64,000 bases of DNA from SMBSF63 sp034003545 (GTDB lineage Bacteria; Chloroflexota; Anaerolineae; Anaerolineales; Anaerolineaceae), in assembly GCA_964447155.1 (NCBI GenBank), contig CAYURM010000006.1, positions 1-64,000 on the forward strand, given 5' to 3'. The position numbers and the translations under genes were made by a program. The first letter of the stretch is position 1, and each line of letters opens with the position of its first letter. Shown here piece by piece: positions 23,303 to 31,971 of the stretch. The notes under the pieces are model-generated. The model was given only the letters and a program-made list of their open reading frames with translations, had not been told where the DNA came from and ran no database searches.

Positions 23303-25438
23303 TCACTCCCCGCACACGATGGGTTCGATGCGCATCGCCTGACTGCGCAGGCAGCCCTCCTCGATCACATAGGCCACCGAACCGTGGGTGAAGGGGCGCT
23401 CCCCATCCTCTACCTCAAACAACACCTGCCCATTCAGGGCCGCCTCCAGCTTCCCGCCGCAGGTTTCCAGCCGGAAGGCCACATTCGCTCCCGTTTTCCA
23501 GGCAAAATCTCCTTGTGCAAGCACCGTCTCCTGTCCGTCGAACATCTTCACCAGCCGCGCTTGCCCTTCCCTGTCCCGCAAGAGAGCATAATAGCGCCGC
23601 AGGCCCTGCACGCAGACGGCAACGCCGTGCGCGCGTGCCGTGGTCACGTTGATCCCGGCATGCACCGCATAGTTCGTCCATTCCTGCGTACCCTGCAAGT
23701 ACAGTCCGCGCCCTTCGTTTTGCACCAGGAAGGTGGCATGGCGCTGCTTGGGGTCGGGATGCTGGTCGCGCTCTGCGGCCGAGCAGGCATTCACCCAGGC
23801 CCGCCGCCACATGCTGCCCCCGTCCCCCGGGTCGCCCAGCCAGGCACGCGGCGCACCGTCCCAGGTCAGCCAGTCCAGATAGACCGATCCCTGCTGCACC
23901 TGGTCACATTCCACCTGCATCCCCACCGCCACCACCGGACGACCGTGCAGATCCGGCACCGTCCATGCCACCTCGGCGGTGACACCTGGCGAGACCCAGT
24001 GCAGTTCGCCCACCGCCTGCTGTACCACATCATCCTTCCCGTAGAAGGATATGAACAGACTGACCCCCACTGCGCCGACATTACCGGCGTCCGCCTTCAG
24101 GCTGGCGCGGATGCGTTGACCAGGATACAGGGTCGGGCTGGCGGTCAACTCCTCGCTGGTAAGCTGGGTGGCTGTCTTGAACTCCTCCGGGATGAAGGTT
24201 GGCGTGGCGGCCCGCAGGGGCACACCGGGCTGCCGCAGGTCATAGCGCAGGGCCAGGCTGCGTTTCCCCAGTCCGCTGTTCCCGAACACATTCTCCACGT
24301 GCAGGGTTTCATCCGTTGTCTCAAAGCCCTGCACCGCGCCGGGGAATTCAAAATGAAAACGCGCGCCCTGCTTGGGTTGCAACAGCGGCTCGCCATCCAG
24401 GCGGCGGCGCAGATTGATCACCTCAATGCTCTCGCGTACCGCGTCGGTGATTGCCCGCCCACCGTCGGCAGAAGGCATGTAGAAACGGTCAGCGATCGGG
24501 CCGCGCCAGTCCACCGGACCGTCAAAAGCCGCCAACCCATTCTTGATCCCCAGAAAGCAGCCCACATTGCCGGCGTTACAGTCCGTATCCCAGCCGGAGG
24601 TATTGACGATCTTCATCGCTTCCTGAAAATCATCACCGCCATACAACAGGCTCAGGTGGATCAACCCATGATTGGGCACCACATGGCACACCCCGGGATA
24701 GCTGTCATAACCATAACCCGCTTCCAGTTTCTCGCGCGTCACCCGCCAGTCCGGCTCGACCGCGTGCCATTCGCGCAGATTCTGGATCAAGCGGTAGATA
24801 TCTGAATCGCAGGGAATAAAGTCCAGCGCAGTATCCACACAGCGCGTCAGGTCAGGTTCCACAAACGCCTGGGCTTCCATCGCCGCCATCACCTGTGCGG
24901 CATAGATGGCCTCGCCGTCATGGCTCACACTGGCCGCGCGCCGCGCCAGATCAGCGGCCAGCGCAGGGTCACCACCTGCCACCATCGCAAAGCCATCGAT
25001 GAAGATCTGCGAGCCCAGCTGTTCGGCAACAATACGCCCGTTCTGGGCAATGGAGCCGCTGCGCGGGGCAGGAATGCCACGCTTGAGATTCAAATAGGCG
25101 GTATGCTCGGTGGAATTGCCCAGTCCGCCCCACCAGATGAGGGTGCGCCCCTCCACCAGATAGTTGAGCCAGGTCTGGCCGATTTGTGCAGGGGTCAAAT
25201 CCAGACAACACCCATAATCCGGCAGCGCCCTTAAAAAAGTAAACGTGCCGGCCAGGTCATCATCGGTCACCACCACCGGGCTATCGAATCGATGGCTGAC
25301 ATAACCGGTGATTTCGCCCAATTCTTCCATCACCTGCTGATACGTCCATAATTCAAAAGGATGGCCTAAAAATACCCCGATCGCCTTCCCTAAAACGCCG
25401 GCATATACCCGTTCGGCATAATTATGTGGTGATGACAT
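23303..25438 (-). CDS. ADP-ribosylglycohydrolase-family protein with large C-terminal extension
   Basis: A 711-residue protein. Residues about 8-355 are an ADP-ribosylglycohydrolase (DraG/ARH) domain: GVLGKAIGVFLG at the start, VTDDDLAGTF in place of the first metal motif, and SGWDTDCNAGNVG as the second metal-binding motif. Residues about 370-711 form a second half with beta-rich, lectin/concanavalin-like character (LDWLTWDG, TFLVQNEGRGLYLQ, VCVQGLRRYYALLRD), unknown by name to me. Such fusions may act on glycosides or ADP-ribose conjugates rather than on nitrogenase. The ATG at 25438 is chosen because GGAGG lies 6-8 nt upstream. It is monocistronic. Confidence 0.82.
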   Translation of the reverse strand: MSSPHNYAERVYAGVLGKAIGVFLGHPFELWTYQQVMEELGEITGYVSHRFDSPVVVTDDDLAGTFTFLRALPDYGCCLDLTPAQIGQTWLNYLVEGRTLIWWGGLGNSTEHTAYLNLKRGIPAPRSGSIAQNGRIVAEQLGSQIFIDGFAMVAGGDPALAADLARRAASVSHDGEAIYAAQVMAAMEAQAFVEPDLTRCVDTALDFIPCDSDIYRLIQNLREWHAVEPDWRVTREKLEAGYGYDSYPGVCHVVPNHGLIHLSLLYGGDDFQEAMKIVNTSGWDTDCNAGNVGCFLGIKNGLAAFDGPVDWRGPIADRFYMPSADGGRAITDAVRESIEVINLRRRLDGEPLLQPKQGARFHFEFPGAVQGFETTDETLHVENVFGNSGLGKRSLALRYDLRQPGVPLRAATPTFIPEEFKTATQLTSEELTASPTLYPGQRIRASLKADAGNVGAVGVSLFISFYGKDDVVQQAVGELHWVSPGVTAEVAWTVPDLHGRPVVAVGMQVECDQVQQGSVYLDWLTWDGAPRAWLGDPGDGGSMWRRAWVNACSAAERDQHPDPKQRHATFLVQNEGRGLYLQGTQEWTNYAVHAGINVTTARAHGVAVCVQGLRRYYALLRDREGQARLVKMFDGQETVLAQGDFAWKTGANVAFRLETCGGKLEAALNGQVLFEVEDGERPFTHGSVAYVIEEGCLRSQAMRIEPIVCGE

Positions 25439-25597
25439 GATTTCCTCCAAATACAAAATTTGTGATTTACAAATTATAAATGATAAATTTCCCGGCCTGC
25501 GATACTCAGCGCAACCAGTTATCATCGCAAAAGATCAGCATTTCCTCTTAAATACATCCAGTTTCCTTAAAATGTGTTCAAACGGGTGAGTCTGTAA

Positions 25598-25626
25598 TTG
25601 ACAGTTCCATGCGGCGGCGGTATAAT
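25598..25626 (+). promoter_or_regulatory. Consensus sigma70 promoter of the S1-domain gene
   Basis: TTGACA (25598-25603), a 17-nt spacer and TATAAT (25621-25626) match the housekeeping consensus exactly. Transcription would start near 25633, about 30 nt before the start codon. Confidence 0.9.
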
Positions 25627-25663
25627 TCAGCCTTGCGAAAATACACAAAATGGAGAGTGGCGT

Positions 25664-26500
25664 ATGGAATCGAATATTCAGACTGAAAGCGGCGCCGCCG
25701 CTGAAGTCCAATCAAAAATGCAATTTACCGGTAAAGTCATCAAGACCAGCCTGGCCGGTGCAGTAGTGGACATTGGCACCGAACAGCCCGCCGTGCTGCA
25801 CGTTTCCCAGGTAAACCTTGGCGAAAGCAGCGATGATAGCGCATCCAAACGCGTAGAAGACGTTCTGGCCGTTGGGCAGGAAGTCAACGTATGGGTGCGC
25901 CGCGTCAAGGAAGACCATATTGAACTGACCATGAATGAGCCTCTCGCTCTGGAATGGCGCGAGATCAAAAAAGGCATGACCGTCAAGGGCACCGTGGTGC
26001 GCCTCGAAAAGTTTGGTGCCTTCGTTGAAATCGGCGCCGAGCGCCCCGGTCTGGTTCACATCAGTGAAATGGCTCACGGCTACGTCAAAACCCCTGGCGA
26101 TATGGTCAAGGTTGGTGACGAAGTCGAAGCCCAGGTGCTGGACGTTCAGCGCCGCAAAAAACAGATCAAATTGAGCATGAAGGCCACGCAGCCCGCACCC
26201 GAACCGGAACAGATTGCCGATGGGGATTTCGTCAAAACCAAAGGAAAAAAGCGCAGCGGCGGGAAACGTGGCGACAAGCGCCGCGGCGGCGAAGCCCAGG
26301 TCTACACGATCAGCGACTCCAACGAACCGCAGCCGACCGCGATGGAGCTTGCCCTGCGCAGCGCCATGGATCAGGCCAAGGAACGCGAATCTGCCGAGGA
26401 GAAAGCCGACAAGAAAAGCAAGAAGCAAAAAACCGTTTCTCAAGTTCAGGATGATATTTTGACCAGAACACTGGAAAGCAAGGAAACTTCAGAAGATTGA
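25664..26500 (+). CDS. Protein with two S1 RNA-binding domains
   Basis: A 278-residue protein. S1 domain one spans about residues 16-90 (FTGKVIKTSLAGAVVDIG... VLHVSQV... DHIELTM) and S1 domain two about 100-175 (GMTVKGTVVRLEKFGAFVEIG... GLVHISEM... KKQIKLSMK). The remainder is a long, highly basic and then acidic tail (KTKGKKRSGGKRGDKRRGG). It is shorter than ribosomal protein bS1 but of the same type, and probably binds mRNA or assists ribosomes. The ATG at 25664 has GGAG 8 nt upstream. A perfect promoter precedes it and a terminator follows, so it forms its own strongly expressed unit. Confidence 0.88.
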   Translation: MESNIQTESGAAAEVQSKMQFTGKVIKTSLAGAVVDIGTEQPAVLHVSQVNLGESSDDSASKRVEDVLAVGQEVNVWVRRVKEDHIELTMNEPLALEWREIKKGMTVKGTVVRLEKFGAFVEIGAERPGLVHISEMAHGYVKTPGDMVKVGDEVEAQVLDVQRRKKQIKLSMKATQPAPEPEQIADGDFVKTKGKKRSGGKRGDKRRGGEAQVYTISDSNEPQPTAMELALRSAMDQAKERESAEEKADKKSKKQKTVSQVQDDILTRTLESKETSED

Positions 26501-26544
26501 AGCCCTTGCGATAGAAGCTTGCCTCGATTTCTGCGCCAGATTAG

Positions 26545-26577
26545 AACCACCGCTTTGCACCAGCAAGGCGGTGGTTT
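26545..26577 (+). terminator. Terminator of the S1-domain gene
   Basis: AACCACCGCTTTGC pairs with GCAAGGCGGTGGTT (one wobble pair) around a three-base loop, followed by TTTT. Confidence 0.8.
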
Positions 26578-26744
26578 TAGATTAACAGAATTAACCATGA
26601 TCGCAAAAAAAAATAGGAGCCGGGCGAAACGCATCCCAGATGCACCGGTTATTTGTGGTAAACTCAAAACATTATTCCACGACACAAAGGCAACGGTATG
26701 GTTAGAATAAGGCAGCACACATTTGCATATCGCTAACAAAATCG

Positions 26745-26802
26745 CTTCAGGGAGGCGCCGATAAACGGCCCTCCCTGCTTCTTTTATTATTCTTTTTTTT
26801 TC
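26745..26802 (+). terminator. Terminator-like hairpin in the pyrG leader, possible attenuator
   Basis: CAGGGAGG (26748-26755) pairs with CCTCCCTG (26769-26776), with an inner CCG/CGG pairing, followed by a T-rich stretch including eight consecutive T. It lies about 40-65 nt before the pyrG start and after the separate S1-gene terminator. Either it ends a short transcript or it is a pyrG attenuator of the kind known in Gram-positive bacteria. The rest of the 26501-26842 gap holds no gene. Confidence 0.6.
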
Positions 26803-26842
26803 ACACATCGCTGCCCGGCAGCGCACCAGGAAAGGGAACTGC

Positions 26843-28495
26843 ATGGAAACCAAATATATCTTCTTCACCGGCGGGGTGGTCAGCTCAGTTGGCAAAGGCG
26901 TCACCAGCGCGGCTGTCGGGCGGCTGCTCAAGGAGCGCGGCTTTTCGGTCGCCGTCCAGAAACTTGACCCCTACATCAACGTGGACCCGGGTACGATGAG
27001 CCCCTATCAGCACGGCGAAGTCTTCGTCCTGGATGACGGCGCCGAGACCGACCTGGACCTGGGCCATTATGAGCGCTTCATTGATATCCACCTCAACCGC
27101 GAATGCAACACCACTACCGGCCAGGTATATGCGGCGGTCATCTCCAAAGAACGCCATGGCGACTACCTGGGCGGCACCATCCAGGTCGTGCCCCATATCA
27201 CCAACGAGCTGAAACGCCGCATCGGCATGGTCGCCAAAACGACCGGCGCCGAGATCATCCTGGTTGAAGTCGGCGGTACGGTCGGTGATATCGAAAGCCT
27301 GCCCTTTCTGGAAGCCCTGCGCCAACTACGCGGCGACCTGGGCCGAGAAAACACCCTCTACATCCACGTCACCTGGCTGCCGATGATCGGCGCGACTGGC
27401 GAATTAAAGACCAAGCCCACCCAGCACTCGGTACGGGAATTGCGCTCCATCGGCATCTCGCCGGATATGATCATGGCGCGCTCCGACACGCCGGTGGGCG
27501 AAGCCCTGCGGGACAAGATCGCCCTGCACTGCGATGTGGACCGCAGTGCTGTCATCCCGATGGTTACGGCCAATAATCTATATGAAATCCCTCTCCTGCT
27601 GGAAGAAGCGGGGGTAGGCGATTACCTGGTAAAACGCATGCAGCTCACCCCGCGCCAAAAACCGAATTGGCAGCCCTGGCAGCGCCTGGTAGACGAAATT
27701 TACAAACAAAAACCCGAAATCAAGATCGCCCTGGTGGGCAAATACGTCGAATTGCATGATGCCTACATGAGCGTGCGCGAATCATTGAGCCACGCTGCCC
27801 TGCACCTGGGCGTTGAACTTGACCTGCGCTGGATCCAATCCGGCGAACTGGAAAAGAATGGAGCCTGGGATGAAATTGCCGAAATGGACGGTGTCATCGT
27901 CCCCGGCGGCTTTGGCGAGCGCGGCATTGAAGGCAAAGTTCAGGTCGCCCGCTACGCCCGCACCGAACAATTACCCTATTTTGGTCTTTGCCTGGGCATG
28001 CAAATGCAGGTGGTCGAATTCGCCCGCTTTGTCCTCGAGGATGAAAGGATCAACTCCACCGAATTTGACCCTGCTGCACAACACCCGGTGATCGATCTGA
28101 TGCCTGACCAGCGTGAAATCGTGGATATGGGCGGCACCATGCGCCTGGGGCTGTACCCCTGCAAACTGCAGCCTGGCACAATTGCCGCCGAGGCCTACAA
28201 AAGAGATATCGTACACGAACGCCACCGCCACCGTTTTGAATTCAACAATGAATACAGACAAGTGCTGGAAGCAAAAGGAATGCGTTTCTCAGGACTTTCT
28301 CCTGACGGGCGGCTGGTCGAGATCGTTGAGTTAAAGGATCACCCTTTCATGCTCGGCACACAATTCCATCCGGAATTTCTCTCCCGTCCCAACCGCCCCC
28401 ATCCCCTTTTCATGGCCTTCGTGCGCGCAGCCTGCCAGCACGCGGGCATTGAGTGCCAGGTGCAGGATATTTTTCCTGAGGAGAAGCCAAAGTAG
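26843..28495 (+). CDS. pyrG: CTP synthase
   Basis: A 550-residue enzyme that makes CTP from UTP, ATP and glutamine. The N-terminal synthase domain (1-270) begins YIFFTGGVVSSVGKGVTSA with the P-loop and carries YINVDPGTMSPYQHGEVFV. The C-terminal class I glutamine amidotransferase domain (about 295-540) holds the GGFGERG oxyanion strand, the nucleophile in GLCLGMQMQ and the HPEF segment of the triad. Length is normal. Its leader contains a terminator-like hairpin, so regulation by attenuation is possible. eno follows after 102 nt. Confidence 0.98.
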   Translation: METKYIFFTGGVVSSVGKGVTSAAVGRLLKERGFSVAVQKLDPYINVDPGTMSPYQHGEVFVLDDGAETDLDLGHYERFIDIHLNRECNTTTGQVYAAVISKERHGDYLGGTIQVVPHITNELKRRIGMVAKTTGAEIILVEVGGTVGDIESLPFLEALRQLRGDLGRENTLYIHVTWLPMIGATGELKTKPTQHSVRELRSIGISPDMIMARSDTPVGEALRDKIALHCDVDRSAVIPMVTANNLYEIPLLLEEAGVGDYLVKRMQLTPRQKPNWQPWQRLVDEIYKQKPEIKIALVGKYVELHDAYMSVRESLSHAALHLGVELDLRWIQSGELEKNGAWDEIAEMDGVIVPGGFGERGIEGKVQVARYARTEQLPYFGLCLGMQMQVVEFARFVLEDERINSTEFDPAAQHPVIDLMPDQREIVDMGGTMRLGLYPCKLQPGTIAAEAYKRDIVHERHRHRFEFNNEYRQVLEAKGMRFSGLSPDGRLVEIVELKDHPFMLGTQFHPEFLSRPNRPHPLFMAFVRAACQHAGIECQVQDIFPEEKPK

Positions 28496-28597
28496 CCCTG
28501 AAAATCGGTTATACTTAATAAGTTGTGTAAACAATCCAATTCAGCGGGCGAAGTGCCCGCCGAGATCACGAAAATTTTTGATAAGAGGTAAAACCAC

Positions 28598-29893
28598 ATG
28601 TACGCTGAAATTGAATCGATATCCGCTCAAGAAATCCTGGACTCCCGCGGCAACCCGACTGTAGAAGTTGAAGTCATCCTGGCTGATGGCAACTGGGGCC
28701 GCGCGGCTGTACCCTCCGGCGCATCTACCGGTGTCCACGAAGCCCTTGAACTGCGTGATGGCGACAAGAGCCGCTATCTGGGCAAAGGCACTCTGAAGGC
28801 TGTTGAGAACGTCAACAACGACATCTGCAACCTGTTGGTCGGCTGGGACGCCACCGAACAGCGCGCCATCGACATGGCCCTGCTCGAACTGGACGGCACC
28901 CCCAACAAAGCCAAACTGGGCGCCAATGCCATCCTCGGCACCAGCCTGGCCGTTGCCAAAGCCGGCGCCGCCTCCGTTGGGCTGCCCCTGTACCGCTACA
29001 TCGGCGGCGTGCATGCCCATGTGCTGCCCGTTCCGATGATGAACATCCTCAACGGCGGCAAACACACTGACTGGCAGTCCACCGACGCCCAGGAATTCAT
29101 GGTCATGCCTTTCGGCGCGTCCAGCTTCGCCGAAGCCCTGCGCTGGGGTACCGAGATCTATCACGCCTTGGGCGCGGTCCTCAAGGGCTACGGCTTCACC
29201 ACCCTGATCGGGGATGAAGGCGGGTACGCCCCGGCATTGGGTTCCAACGCCAAAGCCGTCGAAATGATCCTGGAAGCGATCACCAAAGCCGGCCTCAAAC
29301 CTGGTGACGACGTTGCCATCGCCCTGGATCCCGCCGCCTCCGAGTTCTATGACAAAGAAGAAAAGATCTACAACCTGCGTGTGGAAGGCAAGAAACTGAA
29401 CAGCGACCAGATGGTTGAGTTCTGGAAGAGCTGGGTTGACCAGTACCCGATCGTCTCAATTGAAGACGGCCTGGACGAAGATGACTGGTACGGCTTTAAA
29501 AAGATGATGGAAGTCATGGGCGACAAGGTTCAGATCGTCGGTGATGACCTGCTGGTGACCAACACCGAGCGTGTTGCCCGCGGCATCAAGGAAAAAGCAG
29601 CCAACTCCCTGCTGGTCAAGCTGAACCAGATCGGTTCCCTGACCGAAACCATCGAAGCGGTTGATATGTGCCAGCGCGCTGGCTGGACCGCCGTCACCTC
29701 CCACCGCTCCGGTGAGACCGAAGACACTACCATCGCCGACCTGGCCGTGGCCCTCAACACTGGCCAGATCAAGACCGGCGCCCCCGCCCGCTCGGACCGC
29801 GTTGCCAAGTACAACCAGCTGCTGCGCATCGAAGCCGAACTGGCCGAAACCGCCGTGTACGCTGGCTGGGATGCCCTGACCTTCCGCCGCTAG
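28598..29893 (+). CDS. eno: Enolase
   Basis: A 431-residue glycolytic enzyme (2-phosphoglycerate to phosphoenolpyruvate). The start IESISAQEILDSRGNPTVEV, the SGASTGVHEALELRD loop, GDEGGYAP, the metal ligands in LDPAASEFY, SIEDGLDEDDW and VGDDLLVTN, and the KLNQIGSLTET strand with the catalytic Lys are all intact. Length matches the family. AAGAGGT lies upstream of the ATG. A strong terminator follows at 29919. Confidence 0.98.
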   Translation: MYAEIESISAQEILDSRGNPTVEVEVILADGNWGRAAVPSGASTGVHEALELRDGDKSRYLGKGTLKAVENVNNDICNLLVGWDATEQRAIDMALLELDGTPNKAKLGANAILGTSLAVAKAGAASVGLPLYRYIGGVHAHVLPVPMMNILNGGKHTDWQSTDAQEFMVMPFGASSFAEALRWGTEIYHALGAVLKGYGFTTLIGDEGGYAPALGSNAKAVEMILEAITKAGLKPGDDVAIALDPAASEFYDKEEKIYNLRVEGKKLNSDQMVEFWKSWVDQYPIVSIEDGLDEDDWYGFKKMMEVMGDKVQIVGDDLLVTNTERVARGIKEKAANSLLVKLNQIGSLTETIEAVDMCQRAGWTAVTSHRSGETEDTTIADLAVALNTGQIKTGAPARSDRVAKYNQLLRIEAELAETAVYAGWDALTFRR

Positions 29894-29918
29894 AAACACG
29901 TCGTACTCTGATATACCG

Positions 29919-29955
29919 CTTCCCGCAGTTTTCGCAACTGCGGGAAGTTTTTTTT
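29919..29955 (+). terminator. Strong terminator of eno
   Basis: CTTCCCGCAGTT (29919-29930) pairs perfectly with AACTGCGGGAAG (29936-29947) around TTCGC, followed by eight T. Confidence 0.95.
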
Positions 29956-30001
29956 ACTGGAAATCTCCGGGCTAAAGAACGACGCTCCCAGCGAATCTTG
30001 A

Positions 30002-30475
30002 TCAGGCTCCTTCTTTTTCGCATACCCGGGGAATATGCGGCAGCCGCCCCTGTTGCTGACATTCCAGGCACAAGCCGGGGATGCTGATTTCGTTCACCTC
30101 GGCATGGAAATGGTATCGCTGACAAAGCGCAGCGAAAAGTTCCTCGGCAATCTCCACATCCGCCGGGATGATCCTGCCGCAAGCCCGGCAAATCAAATGC
30201 AAATGCGGTTCCTCACTGCCCACATATTCATATAAACGCTGGCGGCCGCTGGTCTCAATCGAGGAAATCAAACCAAACTGCTGCATCAGATCCAGATTGC
30301 GGTAGACCGTAGCAATATCCAGGCTCAAGCTGCGCTTTTTCACACATTCATGGATCTCTTCAACGCTGACTGGTTTTCGGAATTGATGCATCACATCCAG
30401 CATAATTTCCCGTTGGGAGGTCAATCGAAACCCATGTTCTTTAAGCGCTTGATAATAAAATTTCTCGCAGGACAT
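30002..30475 (-). CDS. Fur-family metalloregulator, last gene of the cobalt/nickel uptake operon
   Basis: A 157-residue winged-helix regulator. The recognition region LTSQREIMLDVMHQF and DIATVYRNLDLMQQFGLI match Fur/Zur/Nur proteins. The metal-site elements are EPHLHLICRACG (His cluster plus first CxxC) and CLEC (second CxxC, structural zinc). Lying 11 nt after cbiO in the cbiMQO operon, it most probably senses nickel, cobalt or zinc and controls this uptake operon; Nur- or Zur-like function is inferred from context. A candidate operator is at 33025-33056. AAGGAAAG precedes the ATG. Confidence 0.87.
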   Translation of the reverse strand: MSCEKFYYQALKEHGFRLTSQREIMLDVMHQFRKPVSVEEIHECVKKRSLSLDIATVYRNLDLMQQFGLISSIETSGRQRLYEYVGSEEPHLHLICRACGRIIPADVEIAEELFAALCQRYHFHAEVNEISIPGLCLECQQQGRLPHIPRVCEKEGA

Positions 30476-30486
30476 TTTCTTTCCTT

Positions 30487-31191
30487 TCAGGCCAGTCCAT
30501 GTGCCAAAAGCAAATCAGGATCGCTCAGTAACGCTTCAATCGCCCCGTCCGCCACTATCTGCCCCCCATCCAGCACCACCAGACGCGACGCCACCTGACG
30601 GGCCATCTCCAGATCATGGGTAGCGATTAACATCGTCTGCGGAAGGGAACGCAGCAGACAGATCAATTCACGACGCCCGCGCGGGTCCAGCCCGGCGGTC
30701 GGCTCATCCAGCACCAGCAGTTCTGGACACATGCACAACACCGTAGCCAGTGCCACTCGCTTTTTTTCACCGCCGCTCAAATGATAGGGCATACGCTCTT
30801 CACAACCAGCCATCCCCACCAATTCCAGCGTTTCGGTCACACGCAAGCGGATCTCATCAGGGGGCATTCCCTGATAGACCAGTCCAAAGGCCACATCCTC
30901 ATATACTGTCGGCGAAAACAACTGGTCATCGGGATCCTGAAAGACCAGCCCCACCTGTGCGCGGATCATTCCAATCGCATCGGGATGCAGCCGAATACCA
31001 CCTACCACAATTTTACCCTGCCCTTGCAGCACGCCATTCAATTGTTGCAACAGGGTCGATTTACCCGAACCATTCATCCCGGCCAGCGCCACCTTTTCCC
31101 CTGGCAGCATCCGCAAATTGATATCCTGCAATACTTTTTTCGCATCCGGGTACGAAAAGGAAACATGCTGCATCTCCAGAATTGGTTCCAA
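30487..31191 (-). CDS. cbiO: Cobalt/nickel ECF transporter ATPase
   Basis: A 234-residue ABC ATPase. Walker A is GMNGSGKST, the Q-loop is VFQDPDDQLF, the signature is LSGGEKKRVA, Walker B is LLVLDEPTAGLDP and the switch His is in IATHDLE. It powers the ECF transporter with CbiQ and CbiM. The start is read as the TTG at 31191: GGAGG lies 6 nt upstream, overlapping the end of cbiQ, whereas the upstream ATG would run 70 nt into cbiQ. Confidence 0.9.
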   Translation of the reverse strand: MEPILEMQHVSFSYPDAKKVLQDINLRMLPGEKVALAGMNGSGKSTLLQQLNGVLQGQGKIVVGGIRLHPDAIGMIRAQVGLVFQDPDDQLFSPTVYEDVAFGLVYQGMPPDEIRLRVTETLELVGMAGCEERMPYHLSGGEKKRVALATVLCMCPELLVLDEPTAGLDPRGRRELICLLRSLPQTMLIATHDLEMARQVASRLVVLDGGQIVADGAIEALLSDPDLLLAHGLA

Positions 31192-31193
31192 CC

Positions 31194-31967
31194 TTACCCT
31201 CCAAAAACAAAACTGACCAGCCACAAAAAGCCGAGTACAGCTACTCCCGCCGTCAATAACCACCTGTCACGTTTCTTCAGCACCTGTTTCGGGGGAAGCG
31301 GCAGCTCGCCATTATAACCGCGCGCCAACATGGCTGCATACACGCGTTCGCTGCGCTCGATCGAACGCAGTAAAAGACTGCCGGCCATTCCGCCTGTCAC
31401 CCGAGCGCGCCAGATCAACGACGGTTGGTGACTCCACCCGGGTGACGCGCTGCGGCTGGCACGCGCTGCCATCAACCGTCGTGCTTCTTCCTCAAACAGG
31501 AACAAATACCGCCACATCAACCCCCCCACAGCCACCAGAATTTTTGGCAGATGAAGCTGGCGCATTGCCGACAAAAGGGAAGGAAATGAGGTAGTCACGC
31601 CCAGCAGCAGAGCTGCCTGCATCGCCAGCCAGGTCTTTAACGCAATGCTTAAAAAACGTTCCAGCCCGGCAGAATAAATCCCAACCGGAATGCCCGCCAC
31701 ATGCCAGGAAGCCAGCTGCGCTCCTCCGGGTTGGAAGATGAGCGGCACTGCCGCCAGAGCAAAGGCTACTGCAACCAGAGCGCGGCTGAAATAATATCGC
31801 CACCCCACACCGGAAAGGGTCTCCAGCGAGAAGACCAGTGCCGCAAACAACACATACGCCGGCCATGCCCCGGTCGGGGCGAGGCCCAGCACAAGCAGGA
31901 AAGCCAGGGTTAGGATCAGTTTTACTCTGGCATCCTGCCGGTGCAGCACTTGATCTCCCTGTTCCAT
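31194..31967 (-). CDS. cbiQ: Cobalt/nickel ECF transporter transmembrane subunit
   Basis: A 257-residue T component with about five membrane helices. The start HRQDARVKLILTLAF and the coupling-helix motifs (AARASRS and AAMLARGYNG, the ARxR type A-R-G signature) identify CbiQ. It couples the ATPase to CbiM. The ATG at 31967, four bases after the cbiM stop, gives the usual CbiQ N-terminus; longer starts would overlap cbiM. Confidence 0.88.
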   Translation of the reverse strand: MEQGDQVLHRQDARVKLILTLAFLLVLGLAPTGAWPAYVLFAALVFSLETLSGVGWRYYFSRALVAVAFALAAVPLIFQPGGAQLASWHVAGIPVGIYSAGLERFLSIALKTWLAMQAALLLGVTTSFPSLLSAMRQLHLPKILVAVGGLMWRYLFLFEEEARRLMAARASRSASPGWSHQPSLIWRARVTGGMAGSLLLRSIERSERVYAAMLARGYNGELPLPPKQVLKKRDRWLLTAGVAVLGFLWLVSFVFGG

Positions 31968-31971
31968 CCGC

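Noticed and set aside
23285..24805. Long open frame (506 codons) on the + strand opposite the ADP-ribosylglycohydrolase gene
   Set aside because: It lies wholly antisense to a clear enzyme, has no family features, and its composition (His, Pro, Arg rich) is that of a shadow frame.
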